DNA of 64,000 bases from Ehretia macrophylla (taxonomy: Eukaryota; Streptophyta; Magnoliopsida; Boraginales; Ehretiaceae): the NCBI GenBank assembly GCA_037974665.1, contig CM075783.1, forward strand, positions 42,927,818 to 42,991,817, given 5' to 3'. The position numbers and the translations under genes were made by a program. The notes below the pieces were generated by a model that was not told the origin of the DNA, did not search any database, and saw only the letters and a list, made by a program, of their open reading frames with translations. This document shows positions 48,038 through 59,316 of this stretch, piece by piece (positions within the stretch are counted from its first letter, which is position 1; each line of letters begins with the position of its first letter).

Positions 48038-50591
48038 TGTGATACCCCGAACCTGGCATGTATTCAATAGCATTTAAAGTTCATTTAAATTGCATTTTAT
48101 TGACCTTTCACCTTCTTTGACCAACTAGTTGATTTTTCATCTACATTGACCAACTAGGACAATGTGAAAATTTTTTAAAATGTTTAATAAAGGGCAAACT
48201 TGGGATTAGAAATAAAAAAATGCAATGTTAAATTAGTCAAATTTTGGGTCAACTTTGGAATTAAATCTGAACCAATTGGGGAAGAGTTAGGTAGCAAATT
48301 ATATATGGTTGGAAAGCTCTATGAGTCTAGTTTCTGAGGCTTCAAACCGTTCGTGAATTGGAGTTTTCTAGAAGAAGTTATGGCCGTTTTCGTAAGGTCG
48401 CGCATAGCTGTTTTGGTTTAGCGGGTTGACCGAATCTTTGACCTTTGACTTCTTGTCATTTTTTTTTTAAATAAGCAGAATGCAAACGAAAAAAACAGAG
48501 AAGAAAGGCTTGAAACCATGAGGAAAAGAAGGAGAAAAAAAAAGAAAATTTTAACTACAAATCACCAAATCTTTGCGTGAGCTTGCACGGGGTGGTTTTC
48601 GAGGCACTCTACGAGGTTTTCCTAGCGTCTAGGAGCGTCTAAGGTGAGGGTTTCATGTTTATTTGCGCATTTGAAAATGTTGAACATAAACTTTAATTTT
48701 TGTGATTTAACCGTAGGTTGTTATTTTGTCTGTTTCGTTGCTTAAAGAATGTTCCCTAGCAATTGTAGAACGTGTATTTATAGCTTTTTAACATTTTCTG
48801 CGGTTGAATATCGAATTTGAAATATAAATTGTGTAATGAATAGTAAATTATGAATAGTAAACCCCCATTTCGATGAAGTTGCTCCGTTACGCGTTCTGTT
48901 GATGTAGGAAGATGCTAGATATGCTAGAATGCCTAAATGTGTGGTTTAATTGGAAGGTGTAATGGAAAAACAGAGAAAAATGTCTTAGTGAAAGTCGGGG
49001 TCGTTTAGGTCGAGTTTGGCATTTTCTCGTTTTGCGTGTTGGCATTGTTTTGGGAGGCCATGGAAGCACTTTTGGTGCGATTATGGCGCTAGTTGGGTGT
49101 TTGGTTGGTATAGTTGTAGTTCAAACGATCAAAGGGGGAAATCGGGACTTTGCGTGAATTCTAGGGTAAAGTAGGGTTTCGGGGTCTTTAGACGTGCCTT
49201 ATGGTGACCTAGGAGGATTGGTGAAGTCGGTTTCCAAAGCTCGTGGCTCGTTTGAAAGTAGTAGCGTTTGAAAGTTGGGGTCATTTTTGGAATTTTGTGT
49301 GATTTCATAGTATATTGCTTATAGAATGTTTATAATGCTTATAAAATGTTTATAATACTTATAGAATGCTTATAATGCCTATATGATACTTGTTATTGCT
49401 TGACAAGGTTAATTGGTGTTGTTCTTGTTACTTGTTTGATTGTAAATGCTTGTTAATGCTTATTACGCTTGTTAGAGTTGATTATTGATTGAAATGTTTA
49501 TCAATTGTTGATAATGCTTGATATCTTGTTTATCGCTCGTTTATCGCCTTGTATCGAGTCTTGCATTGTATAGTGTCCAGCGCGTGAGTGATGAGCCTCT
49601 CTGGGTAGCCTCGGGTTGCCAGTGTTGGTTGCTCTAGCTCCGTGGCTATTCCATTTCTCGCTTGGGTTGCCTCCCAGGGAGATTTGGGTCGTAGAATTGA
49701 TGGCTACTTCTGGGGTATTCCAAACTGGTGTTATAAGGTAGATGCGCGCTTATTGTCATCGTTGTCAACATCAAGCTCGAGATTGATGTATCGCTCGTGA
49801 AATGGTACATTGCTCGTATGAGTGAACCATAGCCTTCAGAGTGTGGTATAGCTTTGAATGGTTGTGTTAATGCTTTCAGTAATTGCTTATTGTATTGATT
49901 GTTTGTCTTGATTGCTTATTTATCAGTTATATTGCTTAACTGTCTTATTTGCATTGCACGACTTTCTTTCTCTCCAACTCGATATCTGTCTCGCCCTCAC
50001 TGAGTATACGTGTTGTGTATACTCACTCCTCACCACCACATTTCAGGAAATGTCATGTTAGCTGGAAAGTTCGTGATTTCGTGAAAGTTCGTGCCTAAAG
50101 AGTTGTCTTGTATGCCTATGTGGCTTGAGTGTCGAAGTTGTAAAGATATATGCTTTCATATGTTGTATGTATTTATTGTTAAAAGAAATGTAATTTAAAT
50201 CTAGCTAAGTAGTTGAGGTGGTTTGATAAGTTAGATTATGTATTTAGTTAATGTAGCTTAACTTCAATGTATGTTTGTAATGACAAAGGAAAAAGATAGA
50301 AAAATATGATAGTCTAGCTTATGCAATAGGTTGGTGTAGTTTAATTGCTAAGCATGAATGTATATTTACTTGTGATTTGCATGTTGTGAACCAAGGCTCG
50401 GATGGCCTTGAGGTGGTTGAATGTTTGGACATGGTATTGGTCCACTTATATGCTGTCGCAAGTTTTACATTTCGCCAAGAATCAGGGGAGACTCCGTCCG
50501 TTTTCCCTGAAAATTTATGCCGGGTTTGGATTGGGTTGTGATTAGATTGATTGATAGAACTCCCGGTCTCGAGAGGGATCGGGGTGTTACA
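48038..50591 (+). repeat. Right LTR of the non-autonomous element
   Basis: 2554 bp, nearly identical to 43750-46332. The visible differences are point changes and minisatellite copy number. Confidence 0.9.
49318..49377 (+). repeat. 20-bp minisatellite in the right LTR, three units
   Basis: Three units of the CTTATAGAATGTTTATAATG type, against five in the left LTR. Confidence 0.85.
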
Positions 50592-53500
50592 TATGGTGGA
50601 CATTGGGAGCTCGGCAGAAGTCTAATTCCTCAGCGCTTTTGAGCAGATAGGGTTGGACAGGAGTCGACTTAGGCCATTAAGGGGCACTTTGGCTGGTTTC
50701 ATCGGGCAAGCCCACTGAGCCGAATGGGTCATCAACCTCCTGCTGAAGTTGGAAGATGGAGACAAGTGGGTTTCGATGCAAGCCAACTTCATTGTGATGG
50801 ATTACAATTCCACTTACAATGGGATCTTAGGTCGGGTGATACTCAACCATTTCAGGGCCGTCCCTTCAACTTAACACCAGGCCCTGAAATTCTCGACCCC
50901 GACCAGCACGGCTACCATCCGCGGAGCCCAACTCTTAGCTCAGGAATGTTATGAAAACTCCATCCACCCCAAATATCATGTTAGATGGGGACCAGATTTT
51001 TCCGATGAAAAAAGGGATATGAAGAGGGGAAGCCCAACTGAAGAACTTCAAGAGGTAGAGCTCTCTGACGAGACAAAAAGTGCAAAAATTAGAAGTGAAC
51101 TCTCTGCCGACCTCAAGAAAGGTATAAGCCAATTTCTCCTGAAAAATGAACACATATTCGCATGGTTTGCCTCTGACATGACAGGTATTGACCCGGGAGT
51201 GATTGACCATCACCTGAATGCCGACTATAATCACTATCCGGTGAAGTAGAAGCGTAGGCACTTCCATTATGATAAACAACAAATCATAGCAGAAGAGGTG
51301 GACAAATTGGTAGACGCCGGCCACATAAAGGAAATCCAGTACCCAACCTAGTTATCCAACATGGTATTGGTGACCAAGTCCTCAGGAGGATAGAGATTGT
51401 GTATTGATTTTACCGACCTCAATAAATCCTGTCCTAAGGACTGCTTTCCCCTACCTCGGATTGATCAGATGGTGGATGCCACCTCCGGGTTCGAGCTACT
51501 CTCTTTCATGGATGCCTTCAAAGGCTATAACCAGATCAAGATGGCTCACGGAGACAAAGAGAAGACCACCTTCACCACCGATAAAGGTCTCTACTATTAT
51601 GAGGTCATGCCTTTTGGCCTCAAGAATGCTGGAGCTACCTACACTCGGATGGTGAACAAAGTTTTCAAAAATCAGATTGGCCGAAATATGGAGATCTATG
51701 TAGACGATATGTTAGTTAAGAGCAGAAGGGCAAAAGACTATGTAGCTGACCTGGCTGAAGCCTTCGCCGTAATGGAGCACTTTGGGATAAAGCTGAACCC
51801 GAAAAAGTGCCCATTCGGCGTCAAGGCAAGAAATTTTATGGGCTTTATGGTCACAGCCCGCGGAATAGAAGCCAACCCGGAGAAGGTTCAAGCGATACCT
51901 GACCTAGCACCACCGACCTGCGTGAAGGATGTCCAGGTGCTCGCGGGCAAGGTCGCGGCGCTTAGCAGATTCATGTCCAGGTCGGCCAACAAGTGTGCTC
52001 CTTTGTTCAAGATATTGAGGAGTCCTAAGAATTTCGAATGGACCACGGAATGCCAGGATGCCTTCTAAGAGCTGAAAAGGTATCTAGTTTCGCCACCCCT
52101 GCTATCCCGACCTGAGGTAGGGGAGGAGCTGGTACTATACTTAGCATGCTTGGGGACAGCAGTGGCGGCGACACTGGTCCGTGAAGAAGGGAAAGAGCAG
52201 AAGCTGGTTTATTATGTCAACAAGACCTTGCAAGGGACAGTGGTGAGGTACTCCTTCTTGGAAAAACTCACCCTCGCACTCATCATGGTGGCAAGAAAGC
52301 TGAAGCCATACTTTGACGCTCATCCAATTAAGGTTATGACGGATGCCCCACTCAAGTCCATCATACACAAGCCGGAGGCATCGGGTAGGCTACTGAAATG
52401 GGCAGTTGAGCTGAGTCAATTTGACATCACCTACTAGCCCAGAACAACCATCAAAGCCCAAGCTATCGCGGACTTTGTGGTGGAATGCACTGGCCGAGCC
52501 GAGCATGACCCGGAGGAAGTGTGGAAGGTCAATATTGATGGGGCCACAGAGAAGTCTGGGAGCGGTGCTGGGGTGGTCATCCTCGACCCGACCCGACATG
52601 AGTACCAATACTCCCTCTAGTTCACCTTTTCGGCATCCAACAATGAAGCTGAGTACGAGGCAGTGATTGCGGGGCTGAAAATTGCAGCTCAGCTCGGGGC
52701 ACAGATAGTCGACCTGAGCACCGACTCTCAATTGGTTTCTAGTCAGATATCGGGAGAGTTCGAAGCCAAAGACAATACTATGCTGGCCTATCTTAACAGA
52801 GTCAAGGATTTGACCTCAAGGCTCAAAAGGTTTACGATACAGCAAATTCTGAGGGAGGATAATATGAAGGCTGACGCCCTGTCTAGGTTAGCCTTGGGAG
52901 AGAGCCGACCTGCCCTGGTCCATATGGAAGAATTATCCGAACCAAGTATCCAGTTGAGGGTGCAAGCCATAGCCGAGCTCAATTTAAGCCTATATTGGAC
53001 CAAACCAATCGCGGACTACTTGGAGGGAGGTATGACCCCAGAGGATGAAAAAACAGCTCGGAAACTCATAAAACAGGCCTCAAGGTTTGTCATAATTGCC
53101 GAGTAACTCTACAAGAGAGCCTATACTTGGCCTCTCTTAAAGTGTGTTGGGCCCGAGGAGGGAAACTATATACTCCGGGAGATCCATGAAGGAGTATGTG
53201 GAAACCACTTGGGTGGCAAGGCCCTGGCTCGGAAGGCATTGAGGCGAGGCTATTTTTGGCCAACCGTAGAGCAAGATGCCAAAGAGTATGTGAAAAAATA
53301 TCACACCTGCCAAAGGTTCGCCAACATACAGAGAAAGCCAGTGGTAGACCTCATGGTGATGATAAGTCCGTGGCCATTCTATCAATGGGGTCTAGATATC
53401 ATCGGGCCATTGTCAACTGGCGTTGGACAAAAGAAGCACGCCTTTGTAGCTATAGACTACTTCACCAAATGGCTTGAGGCTGAAGGTGTTGCTAGAATAA

Positions 53501-54225
53501 CATAAAAGGCAGCTTGGGATTTCGTGTGGAAAAACATAATTTGCCGATTTGGGGTGCCAAAGGTCATCGTTACTGACCACGGCAAGCAATTCGACAGTGC
53601 ATACTTTCGAGGCAAATATGCTGAGATTGGGATCGACCTCAGATTCTCATCTATTGCTCACCCTCAAAGTAATGGCCAAGTTGAAAGGACTAACCAAATC
53701 ATTTTGTAGGGTCTAAAAACCAAGCTGGAGGAAGTAGAGGACCAGTGGGCATCGATTCTTCCCTAGGTGATGTGGGCTCAGCGGACCACTACCAGCTCGG
53801 TAACGGGAGAATCGTCCTTCGAGCTGACCTTTGGTACTCAAGCGGTGCTGCCAATGGAGATCGGGTCTCCGACCAGTAGAACCCTCCACCATGACCCAGA
53901 AATAAACGGAGCACTAATCTGTGAAGGGCTCAACCTCGTCGAAGAGCTCCGAGCTAAAGCTCAAATCAGGATGCTAGCTAGCAAAGCTGCAATGCAAAGA
54001 GTCTTTGCCAAGCAGGTCAAGTCTAAGCCTATTAAGGTTGACGACCTTGTACTCAAAAAAGCCATATTTTTGCCACGCTTGAAAAACAAGCTCTCCCCGA
54101 CCTAGGAGGGACCGTACGAAGTTGTGAAAGAAGTCCGACTTGGGACCTTCTACCTCCGCGACAAATACGGGAAGCAATTGAAAAATGCATGGCACGCAGA
54201 GCACCTTAAGAGATATTTTGTGTAA
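50592..54225 (+). pseudogene. Tat pol: protease, RT, two RNase H domains, integrase
   Basis: One reading frame runs from 50596 to a terminal TAA at 54223 without a frameshift. It is interrupted by 14 stops: TAG at 51247, 51349, 51391, 52435, 52618, 53707, 53764, 54103; TAA at 50623, 50872, 52066, 53104, 53503; TGA at 50716. Domains: protease near 50596, whose usual D-T-G core reads D-I-G (VDIGSS); RT about 51280-52050 with LCIDFTDLNKSCPKD, FMDAFKGYNQI and the catalytic YVDD (about 51700); gypsy RNase H about 52070-52430; a second RNase H about 52520-52890 (VNIDGATEKSGSGAG, NNEAEYEAVIAGL, DSQLV, REDNMKADALSRLA); integrase about 53100-54100 with zinc-finger residues, LDIIGP, VTDHGKQF and the NGQVER glutamate. 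The first Cys of the integrase zinc finger is Tyr (KYHTCQ). This copy is inactive. Confidence 0.93.
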
Positions 54226-54436
54226 CGGCCCCCGAGCCGGAATCTTTTGTAATGGCCCTGAGCCGGAAACTCTTGTAACGGCCCCCGAGCCAGAATCTCT
54301 TGTAACGGCCCCCGAGCTGGAAACTCTTGTAACGGTCCCCAAGCCGGAAACTTTTGTATAGGCCCCTAGCTGAAGTCTTTGCTAAGGCCCTGAGCCAAAA
54401 CATTGCTTGTAATCGGCTCCCGAGCCTGAGTACTTC
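54221..54436 (+). repeat. Tandem repeat after Tat pol, about 27-bp unit, eight copies
   Basis: Units share CTTGTAACGGCCCCCGAGC plus a CGGAAAC-like end. The first overlaps the pol stop codon. Later units diverge progressively. 3' untranslated tandem repeats are known in Retand/Tat elements. Confidence 0.85.
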
Positions 54437-55054
54437 ATATACAATTTCGATGCAAACATATTTTATAAATTGGTGCAATGCCTGACCCGGGCTCAAGCGC
54501 CTCAGCTACTGAGCTACTCCCGACTCGGATTAACGCGGTGGCCACACTTAATTACAAGCTAATGATCCAAGTAAACCAGTTCGGACAAGGTTCCAGCTCG
54601 GGTATAGTCAATAATAATTTGATTAGTTTTGCCAGTTCGGATTAAGTTCCAACTCGGTATAATCTAGCTTCAGGTTAGGACGTTAGTTTGGGTCTAAAAT
54701 CGAACTCAATATTTGTCAATATTAGTTTGATCAATTTTAAATCGGACTGACGAGTCCAGGTCGGTGACAATTATATAGTTGCCCAATTAACCAGCTCGGA
54801 TTAGGATGTTAATTCGTTAATCGCGTCCAACTCGGTTCTTTATATTTAAATTAAGTTTGAAAGGTCAATTATATTGGTCCAACCCCACTTACTTAAGAAA
54901 TTTGCTAAGAGAAAGGTACACATGTCCAAACTCAAATGAAACGCAAATAAAACAGAAACATCCATTTCATTAAAAAAGTGAAAAAATAGTACAATTACAA
55001 GGAGCCCGACCAGGGCGAATCTACTAAAGCCCGGCCCGGTCGATTACAAAATTT
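54437..55054. other. Tat 3' untranslated spacer
   Basis: No coding potential on either strand. Loosely repeated words (AGCTCGG, CCAACTCGG, TTAGTTTGA) recur. It separates pol from the antisense ORF, so it may carry the ends of both transcripts. Confidence 0.5.
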
Positions 55055-57371
55055 ACTTAGGAGCGGCAGTAGAGGTGGTAGCTTTGGCTTTGTCCTAGAC
55101 CTGATCCATGCCCTTCTGGACAAATTCAATCACCTCCTTAGCTTAGGACATCAGGTCGGCCGGAAGCTCAGGAATCTCCTAGAACTCCTGCGGCGGGGCC
55201 TTCAAGATTTCGATGTAATCATTCTTGGTGGCAGGAAAGAAGGTCTTCGCTCTCTCCTGAGCTGCGACTTGGCCCTGGAAGTAGTACTCCAGCTCGGCGT
55301 ACCCGGCCCCCCCCCTACCTCTTCTGGCCAACCAGCCCCCGGCCTCTTGACTGGTCTCGAAGGCTTCCCCCTCCTTCTCTCCCTACGGGCCGACCCGATC
55401 TACTAGATCCTTAAGCTTCACCTCGGCCTCGCGCTTATCCTTCTTGAAGCGCTCGACGTCCTTGGCCGTTGCCTCGCGCCGGGACTTCTACGCCTCGAGC
55501 TCCCTCTTCAACCGGTCGATCTCCGTCTCGTCCGCTTTGCGCCTCTGGACGGCATCCTCCCTCAGGGCCTCTAGCTCGGCTCGAGAGTCGATGAATCGCT
55601 GCTCGAGCTCGACGTAGTGAGCCTGGGCTCGGGCGAGTAAGACAGGTGCCGAAAGGATGTAGGACTTGGCTTGCATAAAAGACGACAAAATAATCAGCCG
55701 AGCCAAAAAGCTCAACCATATCAACACGGTCAAATATGCCTTACCGTGATTATGGCCGTCCTCAGGTCGAGCAAAAGCTGCTCCGCCGGGACTGATGCCA
55801 GCTTGGGATCGTGGGCGACCTTAGCTGCCTCCATAAAATCCTTGTTGGGAGGACTCACCTCTGTGGCCTTGCCTTTCCCGGAGTACTCGGGCTAAGACCA
55901 TTTCCTATTATCGGGGCAGGATGTTGAACGCTCAGAGATCGCCACACTCGAGCTCAATCTTTAGGTCAGGGGAGACGCCGACGTCCCCTTGGAAGAGACC
56001 TCGGGTCGCTGCCTTTGCTCCTGAGGGACGGTGGAGCCCAAGCCAGACCGAGCCGAGACTTCGCCGCTAGCCTCGGTCCTCCTCTTCATCTGGGCATACG
56101 CAAGCTTTCTCGTATCCTCCATATCTGCAAAGGAGTAGAGGAAAGAGGTGAGATATAACCAAATGCAAACTGAAGAGAACGACGGTAGACAAGAAAGCGG
56201 GGAGGTCGGGCATTGATCCTGCGAACTGACCCTCTTTTGAGCCGGAATTCGCATTTTCTTCGGGCTCGGGAAGTAGGTGGGGGTGCTCCTTTCTCAGGTC
56301 GGGTTCTCTCCCGAATAACTTTGATTTCCAGATTCTGTCCCGCTAGAGGATGTTGTCAATGTCAATTTTCATACCAGGCTCAGGTCTCAATACCCCGACC
56401 TCGGCGAGCTCGGCTTCTGAGAGTTTGGGGTCATCGTTCACATTCTTCTTTAGGGAGGGATTTCAATCCACCTTGCACCCTGGGTTCACAGCCGGCTCAA
56501 CCCAATAGTAGTCGTTGTGCTAGCCCTTGTTGGAGGAGTGCCACTTGGTGAATATGGCATTGCTAGCCCGAGCTGCGAAATGAAACTACCTTAGCTGATT
56601 TGGGTTGGGCTTGCACACAAAGAACTGCCTGAACCAACGCAGGGTCGGCTCTATTTTCCTCTCAAGGCAGAATACCTAAAATGCCACCATCACAGCCCAA
56701 CCATTTGGTGACATCTGACCTGGGCTAAGCTCAAAGTAGTTCAAAATGTCGGCGTTGAAATCGGGAAGTGGAAGCCGGATTACATCGAATGCGAGGTCAT
56801 ATATAGTCAAGTGATCGGGTGGAGGATAGCAAGTGAACTCATTCCGACCTGGAACCTTCAGCTTGTGGTGTTGGTCCACCGACCAATCCCTTAGCCTGGC
56901 GTTGGCCATCTGCACCGTGGAATGGCACTCACGCTTGTAACAAGCGAATAGTTGCTCGATCCTCTTCCCTAGAGCCGACAAACCACTGGCTGTAGCTGAG
57001 CTTCGAGGTCGGATCGCCCTAACCGAGACTGCTTCAATCGGTTTCGACGTGGAGACTCCAGCTAAGTACTCTTGAGGTATCTCAACTCCCTCCAGCTGGT
57101 TCAATGGCTCATCATCTTCCCTATCATCCAAGTCTCCCAGGTCGGCCAAAGGATCCGCCTCGGCTTCTTCTTGCACCCGCCTGACCCCGATCACTTGGCA
57201 ATCATCGTCACTCTCCCTGGGCCCAGATGGCCGAGCTGATCCTTGAGATGCGCCGGCACTATCATCACCGTGACCTCTATTTGAGGTAGATTCCGAGCTC
57301 GACGGATTCTCATCCCCTCTATAGGATTTCACCTCTATCGCTTGGGAATCTTCCGACTCCGACCTCCCCAT
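55055..57371 (-). pseudogene. Antisense ORF of the Tat element, plant-transposon-protein type
   Basis: On the minus strand an ATG at 57371 opens 231 codons (MGRSESEDSQAIEV..) with an acidic, Ser-rich N-terminal half (about residues 1-120). A conserved-looking region follows: EFTCYPPPDHLTIYD, FDVIRLPLPDFNADILNYF and LSPGQMSPNGWAVMVAF. This resembles the putative gypsy-type transposon family (Pfam Transposase_28), recalled rather than searched. A TAG at 56676 interrupts it, but the frame continues (CLERKIEPTLRWFRQFFVCKP). Downstream pieces include a charged block (56254-55961, DTRKLAYAQMKRR) and a coiled-coil block (about 55660-55400, HYVELEQRFIDSRAELEALRED). Conserved pieces separated by junk suggest an originally spliced antisense gene. 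Function is unknown; it decays together with pol. Confidence 0.7.
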
Positions 57372-57792
57372 CTTGTTTACAAATTAAAATATTTGCAGGG
57401 ATAACTAAAGGGAGTCGGGACGTACCTACCGCTCTAGTTGTCAAAGATGACCCGATCTAACAGATTCCGACCTAATTGGCTCTGAGCTGAATACCCCGAG
57501 AAGATATTTGCCGAGCTAAAAGTGTCCGACCACTCTGGTTGCCGACTTGAAAGCTCCAAATTTCGTTAGTAAAGTGTGAAATGAATCTTGGATGTCAAGG
57601 CCCTATTATAGGCAACTCTTGTAACCGCCTCGGGAATCCCAAACGTCGCATTTTGTCATAACTGCCAGGTGATGTGTCAGCCATCTGAAGGGTGTGCACT
57701 GCTGCCGTGGCCACCCCCACTCTACCGGGGTCAGGCACCTCCAACTCGGGAACAACTCCCAAATCTAGATCTCACCCTCTCGATCTTGACTT

Positions 57793-57824
57793 GGGGGGGA
57801 GGGGGGAGGGGGGGGGGGGAGGGA
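57793..57824 (+). other. Polypurine tract of the Tat element
   Basis: A G-rich run with a few A, just before the right LTR. It is long and nearly pure G, so its length may be unreliable in an assembly. Confidence 0.75.
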
Positions 57825-57825
57825 T

Positions 57826-58302
57826 TGACGAGGGGGGTCTCGAGCTGAGGTAGAATGTCTACACCGAGCTGAGGCGGGCTAATCCGAGCCAAGCCCAGCA
57901 CATTCAGCTAATGCCCAACTTGGATGCTGATTCGACCTCATCCCGACCCAGGAAAACCCCGACCTCGGCAAACAACTGGTCTGATGTGACATAAAGCCCT
58001 GATGGGACGTAAAGCTGTACTGCATTAAATGTTGTCAGGTCCGAATTTAGTATAAATAGAGCTTCACCCCTTAATTTCTAAGGTAACTGCTCATTAAATG
58101 CTCTCAGCTACTTTACCAGCTCGGACATACTAATCATTCGCACGCTCGAGGTAAAAATCCAGGTCGTCACCCCGCCTTTCCCTTTCTTTTTCTTGTGCAG
58201 GTCAGGTAGCCGACCCAAAAATCTAGGTCGAAGAGTCGACCCAAAATTTCAACTCGACAAGAGTAACTTCCCAACCTCAACGTCGAGTTTCCAACCTCGA
58301 TA
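57826..58302 (+). repeat. Right LTR of the Tat element (477 bp)
   Basis: Starts TGACGAGG and ends CTCGATA. It is longer than the left LTR because of an altered first 50 bp and a short local duplication (GACATAAAGC..GACGTAAAGC). It has the same TAGTATAAATAGAGC promoter site. The clear divergence shows the Tat insertion is older than the non-autonomous element inside it. Confidence 0.9.
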
Positions 58303-59226
58303 ATCACCATCATCTTTATTACTACCTGGATTCTCGTCTGAATCATCATATATACCATCAAATATTGGATCATAGTCATATGGATCATAGATATCATAAT
58401 AGCATACAATAGCTAGGTGGTCTTCCCACGCGTCGAGATAGCACAGTTTTGGTTGTACAAATCTTGGACTAGTCCTCATGGTAGTGAATGTTTCATTAAC
58501 CAAATCGAATGAAACAATCACAGTATCCTCGGCAAAGAAGAAGAAAGATTTTTCAAAAATTACCCCAACTTGCTTACGTCGAACAGTAACTTTCGTATCA
58601 ACTTTGGCCCTCTTCCAGGAATTCTTATTACACGAGTAGACATCAACAAAAGTGAAAATATTCTCATTCAACCCCATAAACATATGAGTTATCCTTACTA
58701 TTTTATAATCTTTCGCTTCTGTATCGAACCCGAATACAACACACACACCATACACAACATTATATGGGTGTGCGCCATGATACGACTCAGGAGAGAGATA
58801 TACAGGTACGACATAGTGTTCTTGTCGAGCAGGGTTTAACAACATAAAGGAATTGCCAAGCGTGTAAGGCTCCATGTCTGTTACACAAACCAATCCATTG
58901 CAAGAAGTGACAACTTGAAGTTCTCCCAGAGATGTTAAGGCTGCTAATGGTGTAATTTTTCTTGTCTTTTTGCAAAGGGATGGAAAAAAAGTTTGGCGTT
59001 TACAGGGATGATAATAGGTTAGGAAGAAATAATCGTTGTCTACTGAAGCAAAGTGATGATCAGAGTGTTGTTTGATGAAAATTGGATCCTGAAGAAGAGC
59101 ATACCATGATTTGCAAACACAGCTGAATTTCACCAGTGATCTGACGGGCAATCTGGAGAGAATTTCTAGCACGACATCGTTCGGCAAATCTTGTTTCAAC
59201 GTGCTGGCGACAGGATCTGTTGACAT
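58303..59226 (-). pseudogene. 5' part of the F-box gene split by the Tat element
   Basis: ATG at 59226, 308 codons up to the insertion. The F-box is at about residues 13-53 (LPNDVVLEILSRLPVRSLVKF..CVCKSWYALL). The FBA region includes CNGLVCVTDMEPYTLGNSFMLLNPA, VFGFDTEAKDYKIVRI and VDVYSCNKNSWKRAK. It ends in an Asp/Tyr-rich stretch (YDIYDPYDYDPIFDGIYDD) at the (ATC)n tract. The frame reads into the LTR for 18 codons and stops at 58249, so a truncated 325-aa chimera could be made. The remaining codons are at 38738-38236. This part has no lesion of its own and keeps a promoter. Confidence 0.88.
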
Positions 59227-59309
59227 TGTTGAGCTTTTCCGGATCTTTTACGAAAGAATCTAAATATGTTATTTAGGTTTTGTTATGTTTTTGCTTTTCT
59301 CCTTTTGGC

Positions 59310-59316
59310 TTTTATA
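59310..59316 (-). promoter_or_regulatory. TATA box of the split F-box gene
   Basis: TATAAAA on the minus strand, 84 bp upstream of the ATG, followed by an A-rich leader resembling those of the paralogues. Confidence 0.5.

Larger units (their letters stand above)
43750..50591 (+). mobile_element. Non-autonomous LTR retrotransposon (LARD-like), 6.84 kb
   Basis: Two long, highly similar LTRs (43750-46332, 2583 bp; 48038-50591, 2554 bp) start TGTGATACCCCGAACC and end GGTGTTACA. They enclose only 1705 bp. The flanks AATGG (43745-43749) and TATGG (50592-50596) are a near-perfect target duplication. The internal part has a primer site and polypurine tract but no gag, protease, RT, RNase H or integrase signature. 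Mobility must therefore have depended on proteins of another element. The very similar LTRs indicate a younger insertion than the host Tat element or the related solo LTR next door. Confidence 0.9.
38739..58302 (+). mobile_element. Ty3/gypsy Tat-lineage LTR retrotransposon with two nested insertions
   Basis: The 19,564-bp insertion is bounded by related LTRs starting TGACGAGG and ending CTCGACA or CTCGATA, with a near-perfect 5-bp target duplication. Order on the plus strand: gag, protease, RT, RNase H, a second (archaeal-type) RNase H, integrase, a 3' tandem repeat, an antisense ORF, a polypurine tract and the right LTR. Two RNase H domains and an antisense 3' ORF are hallmarks of the Tat group (Retand, Tat and Ogre relatives). 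Subtracting the nested solo LTR and the nested LTR element leaves about 9.86 kb. Base composition is clearly more GC-rich than the surroundings. Coding regions carry many stop codons, so the copy is not autonomous. It splits an F-box gene. Confidence 0.93.

Noticed and set aside
51247-54105. TAG-biased in-frame stops as possible codon reassignment or programmed readthrough
   Set aside because: Host genes here use TAA and TGA normally, Tat stops also include TAA and TGA, and motif residues are lost by the same transition type, so decay is the simpler explanation.
54437-55054. Possible additional ORF between Tat pol and the antisense ORF
   Set aside because: All frames are broken frequently and the sequence is a loose repeat of AGCTCGG-like words.
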